Source: Streptomyces sp. NBC_01571 (GTDB lineage Bacteria > Actinomycetota > Actinomycetes > Streptomycetales > Streptomycetaceae). Taken from it: 64,000 nt of DNA. The notes under the pieces are model-generated. The model searched no databases. It saw nothing but the letters and a program-made list of their open reading frames with translations, and was not told the DNA's origin. Shown one piece after another: positions 38,548-47,720 of the stretch. The first letter of the stretch is position 1. Each line of letters begins with the position of its first letter. The position numbers were made by a program, and so were the translations under genes. The stretch spans positions 806,001 through 870,000 of the forward strand of contig NZ_JAPEPZ010000001.1 of assembly GCF_026339875.1 (NCBI RefSeq), read 5' to 3'.

Positions 38548-38715
38548 GAAGCTCGTCCTCTTCCTGCTGGTCCGGAACCCGGTCCACGGGCCTTTTCCAT
38601 GCTCGGTGGCCGCCTCCGCGTCCGCGATCGGTGCTGACCCGTTGGGGTGCTCCGCCCACCGGAGGTCCGGGGCCCGTCCGTCTGCGACTGGACCAGACCA
38701 GTTCTGCGTGAATCG

Positions 38716-38744
38716 TTGACATGTACTCCACCCGACGCAATTCT
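38716..38744 (+). promoter_or_regulatory. Candidate promoter of the GH64 gene
   Basis: TTGACA (38716-38721), 17-bp spacer, AATTCT (38739-38744). The -10 region overlaps the palindrome at 38742. Confidence 0.5.
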
Positions 38745-38759
38745 GAGAGCGCTCTCAGA
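38742..38759. promoter_or_regulatory. LacI-type operator, perfect palindrome
   Basis: TCTGAGAGCGCTCTCAGA reads the same on both strands. The central GAGCGCTC matches operators of LacI-family sugar repressors in Streptomyces such as CebR. It lies 66 bases upstream of the GH64 start, on the -10 box. Confidence 0.75.
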
Positions 38760-38825
38760 GAATCCGGACGACTTCCGTCCGCACCGATCCACCTCGTTGG
38801 AACCCCCACGTCAAGGAGGAAGAGA

Positions 38826-40022
38826 GTGCCCAGAAAGCGCACATGGCGGGCCTTGGCGGTGGCCGCGGCCACCCTCACCGCGGCGCTGTTGACATTCGGA
38901 GCGCCGTCCGGGGCCGAAGCGGCCGTCCCGGAGACGATCCCGCTGAAGGTCACCAACAACTCGGGGCGCGGCGACGCCGTCTACCTCTACGATCTCGGCA
39001 CCCTGCTGTCGACGGGACAGCAGGGCTGGGCCGACGCGAACGGCACCTTCCACGCGTGGCCCGCGGGGGGCAATCCGCCGACGCCCGCCCCGGACGCGTC
39101 GATCCCCGGACCGGCGAACGGCCAGTCGAAGACGATCCGCATCCCCAAGTTCTCCGGCCGGATCTACTTCTCCTACGGCCAGAAGCTCGACTTCCGGCTG
39201 ACCACCGGCGGTCTGGTTCAGCCGGCCGTGCAGAACCCGAGCGACCCCAACCGCAACATCCTCTTCAACTGGTCCGAGTACACGCTCAACGACTCGGGGC
39301 TGTGGATCAACAGCACCCAGGTCGACATGTTCTCGTCCCCCTACGCCGTGGGGGTCCAGCTCGCCGACGGGAGCACGAAGACCACCGGTCACCTCAAGGC
39401 CGGCGGCTACACCGGGTTCTTCAACGCCCTTCGGGGGCAGCCGGGCGGCTGGGCGAACCTGATCCAGACCCGTTCCGACGGCACCGTCCTGCGGGCTCTC
39501 GCCCCGGGCCACGGCATCGAGTCGGGCGCGCTCCCCGCGACCGTCATGGACGACTACGTCAACCGCGTGTGGCAGAAGTACAGTTCGTCGACGCTCACGG
39601 TGACTCCGTTCGGCGACCAGCCGAACACGAAGTACTTCGGGCGCGTCTCCGGCGACGTCATGAACTTCACCAACAGCGCCGGAGCGGTCGTCACCAGCTT
39701 CCAGAAGCCGGACTCCGACAGCATCTTCGGCTGTTACAAGCGCCTCGACGCCCCCAACGACCAGGTGCGCGGCCCCATCTCACGCACCCTCTGCGCGGGC
39801 TTCAACCGCTCCACGCTGCTGACCAATCCCAACCAGCCCGACACCGGTTCGTCCGGCTTCTACCAGGACACGGTGACCAACCAGTACGCCCGCAAGATCC
39901 ATGCGCAGATGGCCGACGGCAAGGCTTACGCGTTCGCCTTCGACGACGTCGGCAACTACGAGTCGCTCGTCCACGACGGCAACCCCCAACAGGGGTACCT
40001 GACGCTGGATCCGTTCAACTGA
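38826..40022 (+). CDS. Secreted GH64 beta-1,3-glucanase-like protein
   Basis: GTG 38826 is preceded by GGAGGA five bases upstream; the frame reaches 38721 but that part holds the promoter and operator. The 398-residue product has a signal peptide (about 1-32) and matches the GH64/thaumatin-like family: IPLKVTNNSGRGDAVYLYDLG at the start, GRIYFSYGQKLDF, then NWSEYTLND and the acidic residues of the cleft. Such enzymes cut laminarin to long oligosaccharides. Control by a LacI-type repressor is likely. Confidence 0.82.
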   Translation: MPRKRTWRALAVAAATLTAALLTFGAPSGAEAAVPETIPLKVTNNSGRGDAVYLYDLGTLLSTGQQGWADANGTFHAWPAGGNPPTPAPDASIPGPANGQSKTIRIPKFSGRIYFSYGQKLDFRLTTGGLVQPAVQNPSDPNRNILFNWSEYTLNDSGLWINSTQVDMFSSPYAVGVQLADGSTKTTGHLKAGGYTGFFNALRGQPGGWANLIQTRSDGTVLRALAPGHGIESGALPATVMDDYVNRVWQKYSSSTLTVTPFGDQPNTKYFGRVSGDVMNFTNSAGAVVTSFQKPDSDSIFGCYKRLDAPNDQVRGPISRTLCAGFNRSTLLTNPNQPDTGSSGFYQDTVTNQYARKIHAQMADGKAYAFAFDDVGNYESLVHDGNPQQGYLTLDPFN

Positions 40023-40030
40023 CCGCGCTC

Positions 40031-40066
40031 CGGGCGGCCGGTGGCCCACGAGCCGCCGGCCGCCCG
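40031..40066. terminator. Bidirectional terminator
   Basis: 15-bp stem (one T-G pair) between the convergent GH64 and molybdopterin oxidoreductase genes. Confidence 0.75.
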
Positions 40067-40071
40067 GGAGT

Positions 40072-41190
40072 TCAGTCCTGCTCCACGCACAGGACGGGCA
40101 CGTCCTGGACGAGGTTGTTGGCGAACCCGCCGCGGTTCCAAGTCTGCCGCAGTGGCTGTGTGTTGCCCTCGGCGTCGGTGGCCCGCGCGCTCAGCGTGTG
40201 CCGGCCCGGCGTGGCCGCCCAGGCGAACCACCAGTGCCGCCAGGCCCAGCGGTGGCCGCCGGCCGGTTCCAGGTCCGCCTCCCGCCACTCCCGGCCCCCG
40301 TCCGTACTCACCTCCACGCCGGTCACCGGCGCCCACCCCGACCAGGCCCGCCCCTCCAGCGGCACGGCTCCCTCCCGGACCACCCGGGCCCGGGACATGA
40401 AGTCGGGAAAGCCGGGCGGAACCAGCAGGGCCCGCGGGGCGATCCGGGAGACCGGCTCCCCCACCTCCCCGGCGTCCTGGCGCAGCCGGTGAGCCGCCAT
40501 CTGCTGGAAGCCCTCGAACGGTATGTCGATCACCGTGATCCCGCGCAGCCACTTCACCTGCGCCATCCCGTACCAGCCGGGTACGACCAGCCGCAGCGGA
40601 AACCCGTGCTGCGGCGGCAGCGGGGCGCCGTTCATGCGGTACGCCACCAGCACCTCGGGGTCGTCCCCCAGGGCCGCGGCCACGGGCAGCGCCCGCTGGT
40701 AGTCCTGCTCCACCCCGCACTCGACCCCGTGGTCGGCGCCGGTGAACACCACGTCCACGGCACCGGCTCCCACCCCGGCCTCGGTCAGCAGCACCCGCAG
40801 CGGCACGCCCGTCCACTCGGCCGTGCCCACCGCCTCGACCAGCCACGGCTGGCTCACCGGCCGGGGGGTCAGCAGCGCCCGTCCGTTGCCCTCGCACTCC
40901 ATGGTCACTCGTTGGGTGACGGCGGGATACGAGGTCAGCTCGGCCGGCCCGAGCACCCGCGGCCTCCGTACCCGCCCGCCGACCGAGAGCTGCCAGGGGG
41001 AGCCCTCGGCGTACGGGATGTCGTAGTGCGTCAGTACGTAGTGCAGGCCGGGCGGGGTGACGTCATAGCGCAGGGCCTCCAGGGGCAGCCCGTGGTTCCG
41101 GGCGGCGAGAGCCAGCTCCTGCCGGCTGATGTCCTCACCGGGGCCGGCCACCCTCGCGGGTCCGCTCACCTCGTCAAGGTGATGTCCCAT
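40072..41190 (-). CDS. Sulfite-oxidase-like molybdopterin oxidoreductase
   Basis: 372 residues, no signal peptide. The molybdopterin-binding domain (about 35-230) has the Mo-ligand cysteine Cys99 in TMECEGNGR; the C-terminal dimerisation domain (about 255-365, WSGWAPVTGVEVSTDGG) is also present. It lacks a haem domain. The family oxidises sulfite or related compounds; the substrate of this member is unknown. Confidence 0.83.
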   Translation of the reverse strand: MGHHLDEVSGPARVAGPGEDISRQELALAARNHGLPLEALRYDVTPPGLHYVLTHYDIPYAEGSPWQLSVGGRVRRPRVLGPAELTSYPAVTQRVTMECEGNGRALLTPRPVSQPWLVEAVGTAEWTGVPLRVLLTEAGVGAGAVDVVFTGADHGVECGVEQDYQRALPVAAALGDDPEVLVAYRMNGAPLPPQHGFPLRLVVPGWYGMAQVKWLRGITVIDIPFEGFQQMAAHRLRQDAGEVGEPVSRIAPRALLVPPGFPDFMSRARVVREGAVPLEGRAWSGWAPVTGVEVSTDGGREWREADLEPAGGHRWAWRHWWFAWAATPGRHTLSARATDAEGNTQPLRQTWNRGGFANNLVQDVPVLCVEQD

Positions 41191-41227
41191 GCCCGTATTC
41201 TCCGCCCGGACGCCGGGTGGGGCCAGG

Positions 41228-41941
41228 TCATGCCCGGCCCGTCACCTCCGGCGGACGCGAAGGACCGGACTCGGCCCGCGACGGCACCGGGCGGGTGCTC
41301 CGCTCCACCAGATCGTGCCAGCCCGACTCCAGTCGCTCCACCGTCATCCCGCGCTGCCGGGTCAGATGGAGGATCAGCGCGGGTTCGAGATAGCCCATGA
41401 GCGTCTGCGCGAGCAGTTCGCTGTCCGCGGCCGGGACGGCCTCGCGCAGCAGCATGGCGACGTGCGTGAAGCGCACGCGGTACGGAGCGGAGTTGAAGCG
41501 GCGGGAGGCGTCCGGTTCGGCGGCGATGTACAGATCAAGCCGGTCGCGGGTCTGGCGGAGCGCCCCGCAGCCGAAGGCGTGGAGTCGGTCCACCGGTGAG
41601 GCTCCGGGGCCCAGCGGCGGGGGGCCTGCGAAGAAGGCGGCCTGGAACTGCTGCTCGGTGTGGTCGAGCAGGGCCATCAGAAGGCCGGTGCGGTCGCCGA
41701 AGCGCCGGAAGACGGTCCCCTTGCCCACGGACGCGGCAGTGGCGACGGCCTCCATCGTGACATTGGTGACCCCGCGCTCCTCCACCAGGCGGGCCGCCGC
41801 TTCCAGCAGTCGGGCGCGGTTGCGCGCCGCGTCGGCGCGCAGTTGCGGGCCCCCGGGCCCGGAAGTCAGCTCCAGCAGCACGGGCTCGATGGCGGGTTCC
41901 GGTCCCTTCGGGAAGGGCGGCAGCGGGGTGGACATGAACAC
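41228..41941 (-). CDS. TetR-family repressor of the divergent FMN reductase gene
   Basis: 237 residues from ATG 41941 (or ATG 41935). HTH about residues 40-85 (LLEAAARLVEERGVTNVTMEAVATAASVGKGTVFRRFGDR in part), then a helical ligand domain. It is divergent from the FMN reductase gene with 122 bp between, which hold two matching inverted operators, so it should repress both genes until a ligand binds. The ligand is probably a quinone or similar oxidant, by analogy with such pairs. Confidence 0.83.
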   Translation of the reverse strand: MFMSTPLPPFPKGPEPAIEPVLLELTSGPGGPQLRADAARNRARLLEAAARLVEERGVTNVTMEAVATAASVGKGTVFRRFGDRTGLLMALLDHTEQQFQAAFFAGPPPLGPGASPVDRLHAFGCGALRQTRDRLDLYIAAEPDASRRFNSAPYRVRFTHVAMLLREAVPAADSELLAQTLMGYLEPALILHLTRQRGMTVERLESGWHDLVERSTRPVPSRAESGPSRPPEVTGRA

Positions 41942-41966
41942 AGCGTAACGGCAACCGGGGACAACT

Positions 41967-41982
41967 GGACCCCGGTCCGCTT
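41967..41982. promoter_or_regulatory. TetR operator candidate, left copy
   Basis: GGACC-CC-GGTCC followed by GCTT. On the minus strand it reads AAGCGGACC-GG-GGTCC, the same pattern as the right copy. Confidence 0.6.
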
Positions 41983-42009
41983 GAGTGATACAACCTTGAA
42001 CAGACCAAT

Positions 42010-42026
42010 AAGCGGACCTCGGTCCG
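42010..42026. promoter_or_regulatory. TetR operator candidate, right copy
   Basis: AAGCGGACC-TC-GGTCCG. The two copies face each other 27 bases apart, one near each divergent start. Confidence 0.6.
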
Positions 42027-42063
42027 GTTCATTACGGCATTGTTTCGTCCCCGGGAGTCACCC

Positions 42064-42627
42064 ATGTCCGTACGTATCCTCGCGCTCGTCGGCAGCCTGC
42101 GCGCCGGCTCGCACAACCGTCAGCTCGCGGAGGCGGCGGTCAAGCTCGCCCCCGAGGGCACGGAGATCGAGCTGTTCGAGGGCCTCGCCGAGGTCCCCTT
42201 CTACAACGAGGACCTCGACGTCGAAGGCGGTGTCCCGGCCGCCGCCGTGACGCTGCGCGAGGCCGCGGCCCGCGCCGACGCCTTCCTGCTCTTCTCCCCG
42301 GAGTACAACGGCACGATCACGGCCGTGCTGAAGAACGCCATCGACTGGCTGTCCCGCCCCTACGGCGCCAGCGCCTTCACCGGCAAGCCGGTCGCCGTGA
42401 TCGGCACCGCTTACGGCCAGTTCGGCGGCGTGTGGGCGCAGGACGAGGCCCGCAAGGCCCTGGGCATCGCCGGAGCCACCGTCCTGGAGGACGTCAAGCT
42501 CTCGGTTCCCGGCTCCGTGATCCGCTTCGCCGAGACCCACCCGGTCGACGACGCCGAGGTCGCCGGCCAGCTCGCCGGGGTCATCGAACACGTCACCGCC
42601 GCGGTAGCCACCGCCGACGCCGCCTGA
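42064..42627 (+). CDS. NAD(P)H-dependent FMN reductase
   Basis: 187 residues, ATG 42064 with GGGAG upstream. Flavodoxin-like fold: LVGSLRAGSHNRQLA binds FMN phosphate, and FSPEYNGTITAVLKNAIDWLSR (about 80-101) is the family signature. Reduces FMN, quinones or azo compounds in the cytoplasm. Divergent TetR gene and operator pair suggest induction by its substrate. Confidence 0.88.
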   Translation: MSVRILALVGSLRAGSHNRQLAEAAVKLAPEGTEIELFEGLAEVPFYNEDLDVEGGVPAAAVTLREAAARADAFLLFSPEYNGTITAVLKNAIDWLSRPYGASAFTGKPVAVIGTAYGQFGGVWAQDEARKALGIAGATVLEDVKLSVPGSVIRFAETHPVDDAEVAGQLAGVIEHVTAAVATADAA

Positions 42628-42639
42628 CGACCCGCCCGA

Positions 42640-42672
42640 GGGGCCGGTCCGGCAGCGCCGGGCCGGCCCTTC
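42640..42672 (+). terminator. Terminator after FMN reductase
   Basis: A 15-position stem with two mismatches (AGGGGCCGGTCCGGC with GCCGGGCCGGCCCTT) around AGC. Confidence 0.65.
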
Positions 42673-42741
42673 GCGCGTCCCCGGCCGGCGGGCCTGTCCA
42701 CGATCTTGGCGGAACGGAACCCTCCGGGCCAAGATGCCCGC

Positions 42742-43419
42742 ATGAAGGGTGATCTTTTCTCCAGTGACCACATGGTGCAGCCCGCCGTCGCGCCGGGCAT
42801 GACCGTCCAGAACGCCAAGTCGATCAAGTACGCCGTCAACGGTGACATGCTCGCGCGCCAGGGGGCGATGATCGCCTACCGGGGCAACCTGCAGTTCGAG
42901 CGCAAGGGCCAGGGCGTGGGGGGCATGCTCAAGCGCGCGGTCACCGGCGAGGGACTCCCGCTGATGACCGTGCGCGGGCAGGGCGAGGCCTGGTTCGCGC
43001 ACGAGGCGCAGAACTGCTTCATCGTCGACATCGAGCCGGGCGACGTCTTCACCGTCAACGGCCGCAACGTCCTGTGCTTCGACTCCACGCTGTCGTACGA
43101 GATAAAGACCGTGAAGGGTGCGGGCATCACCGGCGGCGGCCTCTTCAACAGCGTGTTCACCGGGCACGGCCGACTGGGACTGATCTGCGACGGGAACCCG
43201 CTGGTCATTCCCGTCTCCCCGCAGCAGCCGGTGTTCGTCGACACGGACGCGGTCGTCGGCTGGACCGCCCATCTGCACACCTCGCTGCACCGGTCGCAGT
43301 CCATCGGCTCGATGATCCGGGGCGGCTCCGGCGAGGCCGTCCAGCTGAAGCTGGAGGGCGAGGGCGTGGTCGTCGTGCGCCCCAGCGAGGTGACACCGCA
43401 GAAGGCGCAGCAGCACTGA
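42742..43419 (+). CDS. AIM24-family protein
   Basis: 225 residues, ATG 42742. Matches the AIM24/TIGR00266 family: a double beta-helix protein with Gly-rich turns, e.g. MIAYRGNLQFERKG, GEAWFAHEAQNCFIVDIEPGD and GGGLFNSVFTGHGRLGL. Bacterial members have no assigned reaction. Single gene, bounded by hairpins on both sides. Confidence 0.82.
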   Translation: MKGDLFSSDHMVQPAVAPGMTVQNAKSIKYAVNGDMLARQGAMIAYRGNLQFERKGQGVGGMLKRAVTGEGLPLMTVRGQGEAWFAHEAQNCFIVDIEPGDVFTVNGRNVLCFDSTLSYEIKTVKGAGITGGGLFNSVFTGHGRLGLICDGNPLVIPVSPQQPVFVDTDAVVGWTAHLHTSLHRSQSIGSMIRGGSGEAVQLKLEGEGVVVVRPSEVTPQKAQQH

Positions 43420-43434
43420 GACCTGGACGGTGCA

Positions 43435-43460
43435 GGGGCCCCGCCGGGCGGCCGGGCCCC
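43435..43460. terminator. Bidirectional terminator
   Basis: GGGGCCC (43435-43441) pairs with GGGCCCC (43454-43460), then TTCCCTT; between convergent genes. Confidence 0.7.
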
Positions 43461-43473
43461 TTCCCTTGCTCCG

Positions 43474-45258
43474 TCAGTGCCTGGCGGCGGGGGTGTTGGC
43501 GGTCGTCACGTCGACGGCGGCCCACGCCCTGTCCACCGCCCGGTACTCCGCACCGGTCGCGCCGTACATGTCGGCGGCGGCCTTGAGCGTGGCGGTCCGC
43601 GCGTCGTGGAAGTCGGTCGTGGACACCATGTAACGGGTCAGCGCGCGATAGAAGATCGCGGTGGCCTTGGCCCGGCCGATTCCGGTCACCGACGAACCGT
43701 CGTACGTCGGCGACTCGTACTTCACGGTGCCGATCGTCTTGCGGCCGCTGCCCTCGGCGAGCAGGTAGTAGGCGTGCGAGGAGACACCGGAGCCCGCGTG
43801 GACCTCGGCGTCGTAGGCGGCCGGCGACCAGTAGTCGATGGTGCCCTCCAGCTTGTCCAGGGAAGGGTGGTCGAGACGGCGCAGGAACTTCTGGGCGAGA
43901 CCCAACTTCTCGCCCATGAGGTAGTTCGGCGGGTTCTTCGGGTTGTTCGCGGTGAACTCGACGTTCGAGCCGAAGATGTCGGCGAGCGACTCGTTGAGGG
44001 CGCCCGGTTCGCCGTACTGGTTGCCGTCGCGGTCCACCCGGGTGGGTTCGAGGGCGGCGGTGGCGTCGACGACGCCGTGGGTCAGTTCGTGTCCGGTGAC
44101 GTCGAGGACGACCAGCGGCTTCTTGAACATGGCGCCGTCACCGTCGCCGTACAGCATGCAGCCGCACGTCGAGTCCCAGAAGGCGTTGCCGACCTTCCTG
44201 CCGAAGTGGACCATCGCGCGGGCGCCGGTGCCGTTGTTCTTGATGCCCTTGCGGCCGAAGGTCTTCTTGTAGAAGTCCAGCGTCTTGGTCACGCCGTACT
44301 GCGCGTCGACCGCGACGGTGGCCCGGTCGGCGGTCGTGCCGGTGCCCCACTTGTCGGTGGTGCTGGTGAACTTCTTGCCCCGCGCGAAGGATTCCAGCTC
44401 ATGGCCGCCTGCGTCCCGGGTCTCGGTGTTCCACCGAGTGGGGTCCTTGAGGAGGTAACTGGTGCGCGCGGTACGGGTGGTGGTCAGCGTCACCTTTCCG
44501 GCGAAGAGGGACGCGCCGCTGCCGGTGGCGGTGACCGGGTAGTGGACCGCCCCTGCCGCGGTCGCCGCGAAGAGGCTGGTCGGCTGCGCGGCCACGCCCG
44601 TCGCGGGGTTCACCGTCTCGCCCCGCTCGCGCAGCTTCTCCCGCAGGGACGGCGAGATGAACTCGTCGCTGTCGGGGTTGTTGCTGCGGATCCGGCCGGT
44701 CCGCGCGTCCACGACGACCGTGCGGGAACCGCCGGCCGACGCGGTGCCGGCGTCCGACACCCGCACCTGATAGGCGAGGGCGGCGGCGCCGTCCCGGGCG
44801 TCCACGACCAGTTGAGCGGTGCCCGCGTCGCCCCCGGCGGCCGCGGCGGCCTTCCGCTCGGCCTGCCCCGCCGTGAGCTTCGCCTCCGTGGTGGACGGCT
44901 TGACGCTGTGGTCGGCGGCCCGGGTCACGCCGAGATAGGCGGACTGCCCGCCGAGATGGATCACGAGGTCGCCGCCGAGCACCGGGAGACCCTGATGACT
45001 GCGGACGAAACGGACGTGCCGCTTGCCGTCCGGGTCCGTCATGACGTCCGTGGCCCGCAGGGTGTCACCGGGGCCGACCCCGGTGGCCGACGCGTGGGCG
45101 AAGGCGGCGGCCCGGGCCACGTCGACCGGCGAGGATGCCGAAGTCGCCGGGTGGGCGGGTGAGTCCGCGGCCGCCGCGAAGGCGGGGCCCGCCGGGAGCG
45201 TGACGGCCGTCGTCACCACGACGGCGATCGCCGTGCGGCGTATGTGGGGTCTACGCAC
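43474..45258 (-). CDS. Secreted M4 (thermolysin-type) metalloprotease
   Basis: 594 residues from GTG 45258, with GAAGGA five bases upstream; longer frames exist. Signal peptide about 1-33, propeptide with FTP/PepSY-type region (about 55-215), then the M4 catalytic domain: HELTH (390-394) with the zinc ligands and Glu391, GALNESLADIFG with the third ligand, and a C-terminal SGVSSHAYYLLAEG segment with the catalytic His. Extracellular general protease, activated by removal of the propeptide. Confidence 0.92.
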   Translation of the reverse strand: MRRPHIRRTAIAVVVTTAVTLPAGPAFAAAADSPAHPATSASSPVDVARAAAFAHASATGVGPGDTLRATDVMTDPDGKRHVRFVRSHQGLPVLGGDLVIHLGGQSAYLGVTRAADHSVKPSTTEAKLTAGQAERKAAAAAGGDAGTAQLVVDARDGAAALAYQVRVSDAGTASAGGSRTVVVDARTGRIRSNNPDSDEFISPSLREKLRERGETVNPATGVAAQPTSLFAATAAGAVHYPVTATGSGASLFAGKVTLTTTRTARTSYLLKDPTRWNTETRDAGGHELESFARGKKFTSTTDKWGTGTTADRATVAVDAQYGVTKTLDFYKKTFGRKGIKNNGTGARAMVHFGRKVGNAFWDSTCGCMLYGDGDGAMFKKPLVVLDVTGHELTHGVVDATAALEPTRVDRDGNQYGEPGALNESLADIFGSNVEFTANNPKNPPNYLMGEKLGLAQKFLRRLDHPSLDKLEGTIDYWSPAAYDAEVHAGSGVSSHAYYLLAEGSGRKTIGTVKYESPTYDGSSVTGIGRAKATAIFYRALTRYMVSTTDFHDARTATLKAAADMYGATGAEYRAVDRAWAAVDVTTANTPAARH

Positions 45259-45591
45259 TGAGTTCCTTCGAACAGGGGCGGCAGGCATCGCCAACCGCCC
45301 TGGCACACGGCGGAGTTGAACGCCGTGGGGACTGTCGGGCCCCGTGGCGAAACCCTCACCGATTCACCATGTCCATGTAAAGGAAGAAGATCCCTTTCAC
45401 GAACTTCGAGGTGATCTCTTTACGAATGTTCACTTCTCGGTGACCGGAGCGTGACCAACCGTGCGTCTCCCGAACAGATGGGCCAAAGCGGGGAACGGTT
45501 GCCTCGCGAGAGGCGCCGACCGGCACATGTGACCGACATCGCAGCGCCTCCGGCTCCGCCCGCGGCGGGCGGAGCCGGAGGCGACCAGGTG
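45259..45591. other. Gap upstream of the metalloprotease
   Basis: 333 bases without a gene. An AT-richer stretch at 45,360-45,440 should carry the protease promoter; no clear boxes or operator were recognised. Nothing else seen. Confidence 0.4.
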
Positions 45592-46644
45592 TCAGATCGC
45601 GCGGTGGGCGAGCGAGGAGAGCACTGTGCGCAGATCCCCGGCGGGGCGCGGAGCCAGCGACGCGCCCGCCAGGAGGGTGTCCGCCGCGGCGAGGTGCCGG
45701 CGCGCCTCGCGCAGCGCCGTCGAACGACCGCCGGCCTGTTCTACGAGGCTCGCCGCCCGGCGCAGGGCGGCGTCGTCCAGGACGTCCTGGGCGGCGAGGA
45801 GTTCGGCGAGCGCGCGCTGCCCCGGAGCGGCGAGGGCGGTGAGGACCGGGAGGGTCTTCTTGCCCTGCCGCAGATCGCCGTGGACCGGCTTGCCGGTGAC
45901 GGACGGGTCGCCCCAGATGCCCAGCAGGTCGTCGGCGATCTGGAAGGCCACCCCGAGATGGCGCCCGGCGCGGTCGAGCGCGGCGGCCGTCTCCCCCGGC
46001 GCCCCGGCGAGTTGGGCTCCGACGGCCAGCGCGCACCCGAGCAGGGCCCCGGTCTTGTGCTCGGCCATCACCTCGTACTCCCGCACCCCTACCGCGTCGG
46101 GCCCCGTCCACGGACGCCGGGCGAACAGCAGGTCGTCCGCCTGTCCCCGGACCAGGTCGCGCAGTGCGGTGGTCAACTGCCGTACGGCCGCCCCCGAACG
46201 CGGGGTCGAGGGCGCCGCCGTCAGGGTGTCCACGGCCAGCGCGAACAGCGCGTCTCCCGCGAGGACGGCTGGTCCGGTGCCGTACGCCTTCCACACCGCG
46301 GGGCGCCCGCGGCGCAGCGCGTCGCCGTCCATGATGTCGTCGTGCAACAGCGAGAAGGTGTGCACCAGTTCCACGGCGACCGCTCCCGGCACGCCCGTCT
46401 CGGCGGAGCCCCCGACCGCCTCCGCCCCGAGGACGGCGAGCGCCTGTCGTACGCCCTTGCCCTGGCGGTGGGCCGCCGGCGCGCCACCGACCTCGCAGCG
46501 CCCCAGCGCGTAACCGGCCATCTCGCCCACCCAGGGATGCAGTCCACCGATCGCGTCCGCGAGGGCCGGGGCGACCAGTTCCCGGCAGCGGTCGAGGATC
46601 TCCGGCGCGGCGGGCGGCGACTGCAGGGTCGTGGAGTGCGTCAT
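45592..46644 (-). CDS. Polyprenyl (isoprenyl diphosphate) synthase
   Basis: 350 residues. First Asp-rich motif HDDIMDGD (Asp102, Asp103, Asp106), second DDLLGIWGD (Asp238, Asp239), and KTGALL in between, as in trans-prenyltransferases. It should condense IPP with an allylic diphosphate; the two large residues Thr97 and Phe98 before the first motif (ELVHTFSLLHDD) shape the chain-length pocket. It overlaps the upstream TPR gene by four bases. No terpene cyclase is nearby, so the pathway is not evident. Confidence 0.87.
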   Translation of the reverse strand: MTHSTTLQSPPAAPEILDRCRELVAPALADAIGGLHPWVGEMAGYALGRCEVGGAPAAHRQGKGVRQALAVLGAEAVGGSAETGVPGAVAVELVHTFSLLHDDIMDGDALRRGRPAVWKAYGTGPAVLAGDALFALAVDTLTAAPSTPRSGAAVRQLTTALRDLVRGQADDLLFARRPWTGPDAVGVREYEVMAEHKTGALLGCALAVGAQLAGAPGETAAALDRAGRHLGVAFQIADDLLGIWGDPSVTGKPVHGDLRQGKKTLPVLTALAAPGQRALAELLAAQDVLDDAALRRAASLVEQAGGRSTALREARRHLAAADTLLAGASLAPRPAGDLRTVLSSLAHRAI

Positions 46645-47720
46645 TCGGCGGCCGCCTCGTCCGCGCCGGCCTCGTCCGCGGCCGCCGCCGGTCCGGTCGT
46701 ACAGCCGAGTTCCGTCCGCGCCCGCTCGACCATCTCCCGGGCGTGCCGCAGACCGATGCGCTCCAACGCCCCGGCGAGTTCGGTGAGTTCCGCCTCCGTC
46801 TCGGCGCGGTCGCGGCCGAGGCGGGCCAGCGACTTGACCAGTCCGAGCCGGGAAAGGGCCTGTCCACGCGGCTCACTCATCGCCTCGAACTCCGCCAGCG
46901 CCTGTGCGTAGACGTCCCGGGCCTCGTCGTGACGCCCCGCCCGGTAGAGCACGTTGCCGCGCATCTTGTGGTTGTAGGCGAGGGCGCCGGACAGGTTCAT
47001 CGCGCGGCAGGAGACCTCCGCCTCGCTCAGCAGCTCCAGCGCCCGGTCCGGGTCGCGGTCGCGTACGGAGACGATGTCCGCGAGGCCGCGCAGGGCCCAG
47101 GCATGGCCGCGCCTGTCCTCGGCGCCGGCGGCGATCCCCGCCGCCTCCTCGAACAGCGCGTACGCGGTGTCGTAGGCGCCGGTGTTGCGGTGTATCTGCG
47201 CGATGCCCTCCAGCGCCCACACGGTGTGACGGGCCTCGCCGCGCACCCGGGCCTCGGCGAGGAGCTGTTCGTGCAGGGTGGTCACGGCGGCGTAGTCGCC
47301 CTGGATGCGCCCCGTCTCGGCCAGCCCCGCCAGGGAGTAGCCGCGCACGACCACATCCCCTGCCCGGCCGCCGAGTTCGGCGGCCAGCCGCAGCAGCCGC
47401 CACGCCAGCGGGAAGGCGCCGCGCTGCCGGGCCAGTGTGCCGCCGCTCCACAGCGCCCACGCCATGGCGCCGGTGTCCCCGGCCTCGCGGGCGGTGCGAT
47501 AGCTCGCCTTCCACGCCCGGTCGGCGTCCGCGACCTGCCCGAGCCTGCGGTGCGCCTCGGCGACCGCGAGACCCGAGCGGGCCGCTTCGGCGGGGGATCC
47601 CGCGCGCTCCGCCGCACGCAACTGCTCGGTGCCCGCGGCCAGTACATCGGTCAGCGATGAGTTCACGGACAGGGTGGTCAGAGCGCCCTGGTACTCGGGG
47701 GCGAAGGCCTTGCCGTACAT
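46641..47720 (-). CDS. TPR-repeat protein coupled to the polyprenyl synthase
   Basis: 359 residues from ATG 47720 (GAAAGG upstream). Helical repeats of about 40 residues cover residues 30-320 (e.g. ALWSGGTLARQRGAFPLAWRL, ALEGIAQIHRNTGAYDTAY, MRGNVLYRAGRHDEARDVY), a TPR superhelix for protein binding. No DNA-binding domain. The 4-bp overlap with the synthase gene suggests that the two proteins work together. Confidence 0.72.
   Translation of the reverse strand: MYGKAFAPEYQGALTTLSVNSSLTDVLAAGTEQLRAAERAGSPAEAARSGLAVAEAHRRLGQVADADRAWKASYRTAREAGDTGAMAWALWSGGTLARQRGAFPLAWRLLRLAAELGGRAGDVVVRGYSLAGLAETGRIQGDYAAVTTLHEQLLAEARVRGEARHTVWALEGIAQIHRNTGAYDTAYALFEEAAGIAAGAEDRRGHAWALRGLADIVSVRDRDPDRALELLSEAEVSCRAMNLSGALAYNHKMRGNVLYRAGRHDEARDVYAQALAEFEAMSEPRGQALSRLGLVKSLARLGRDRAETEAELTELAGALERIGLRHAREMVERARTELGCTTGPAAAADEAGADEAAAE

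Noticed and set aside
45356..46876. A 506-residue minus-strand frame overlapping the polyprenyl synthase
   Set aside because: Arg/Pro/Gly-rich without motifs; the synthase frame has both Asp-rich motifs.
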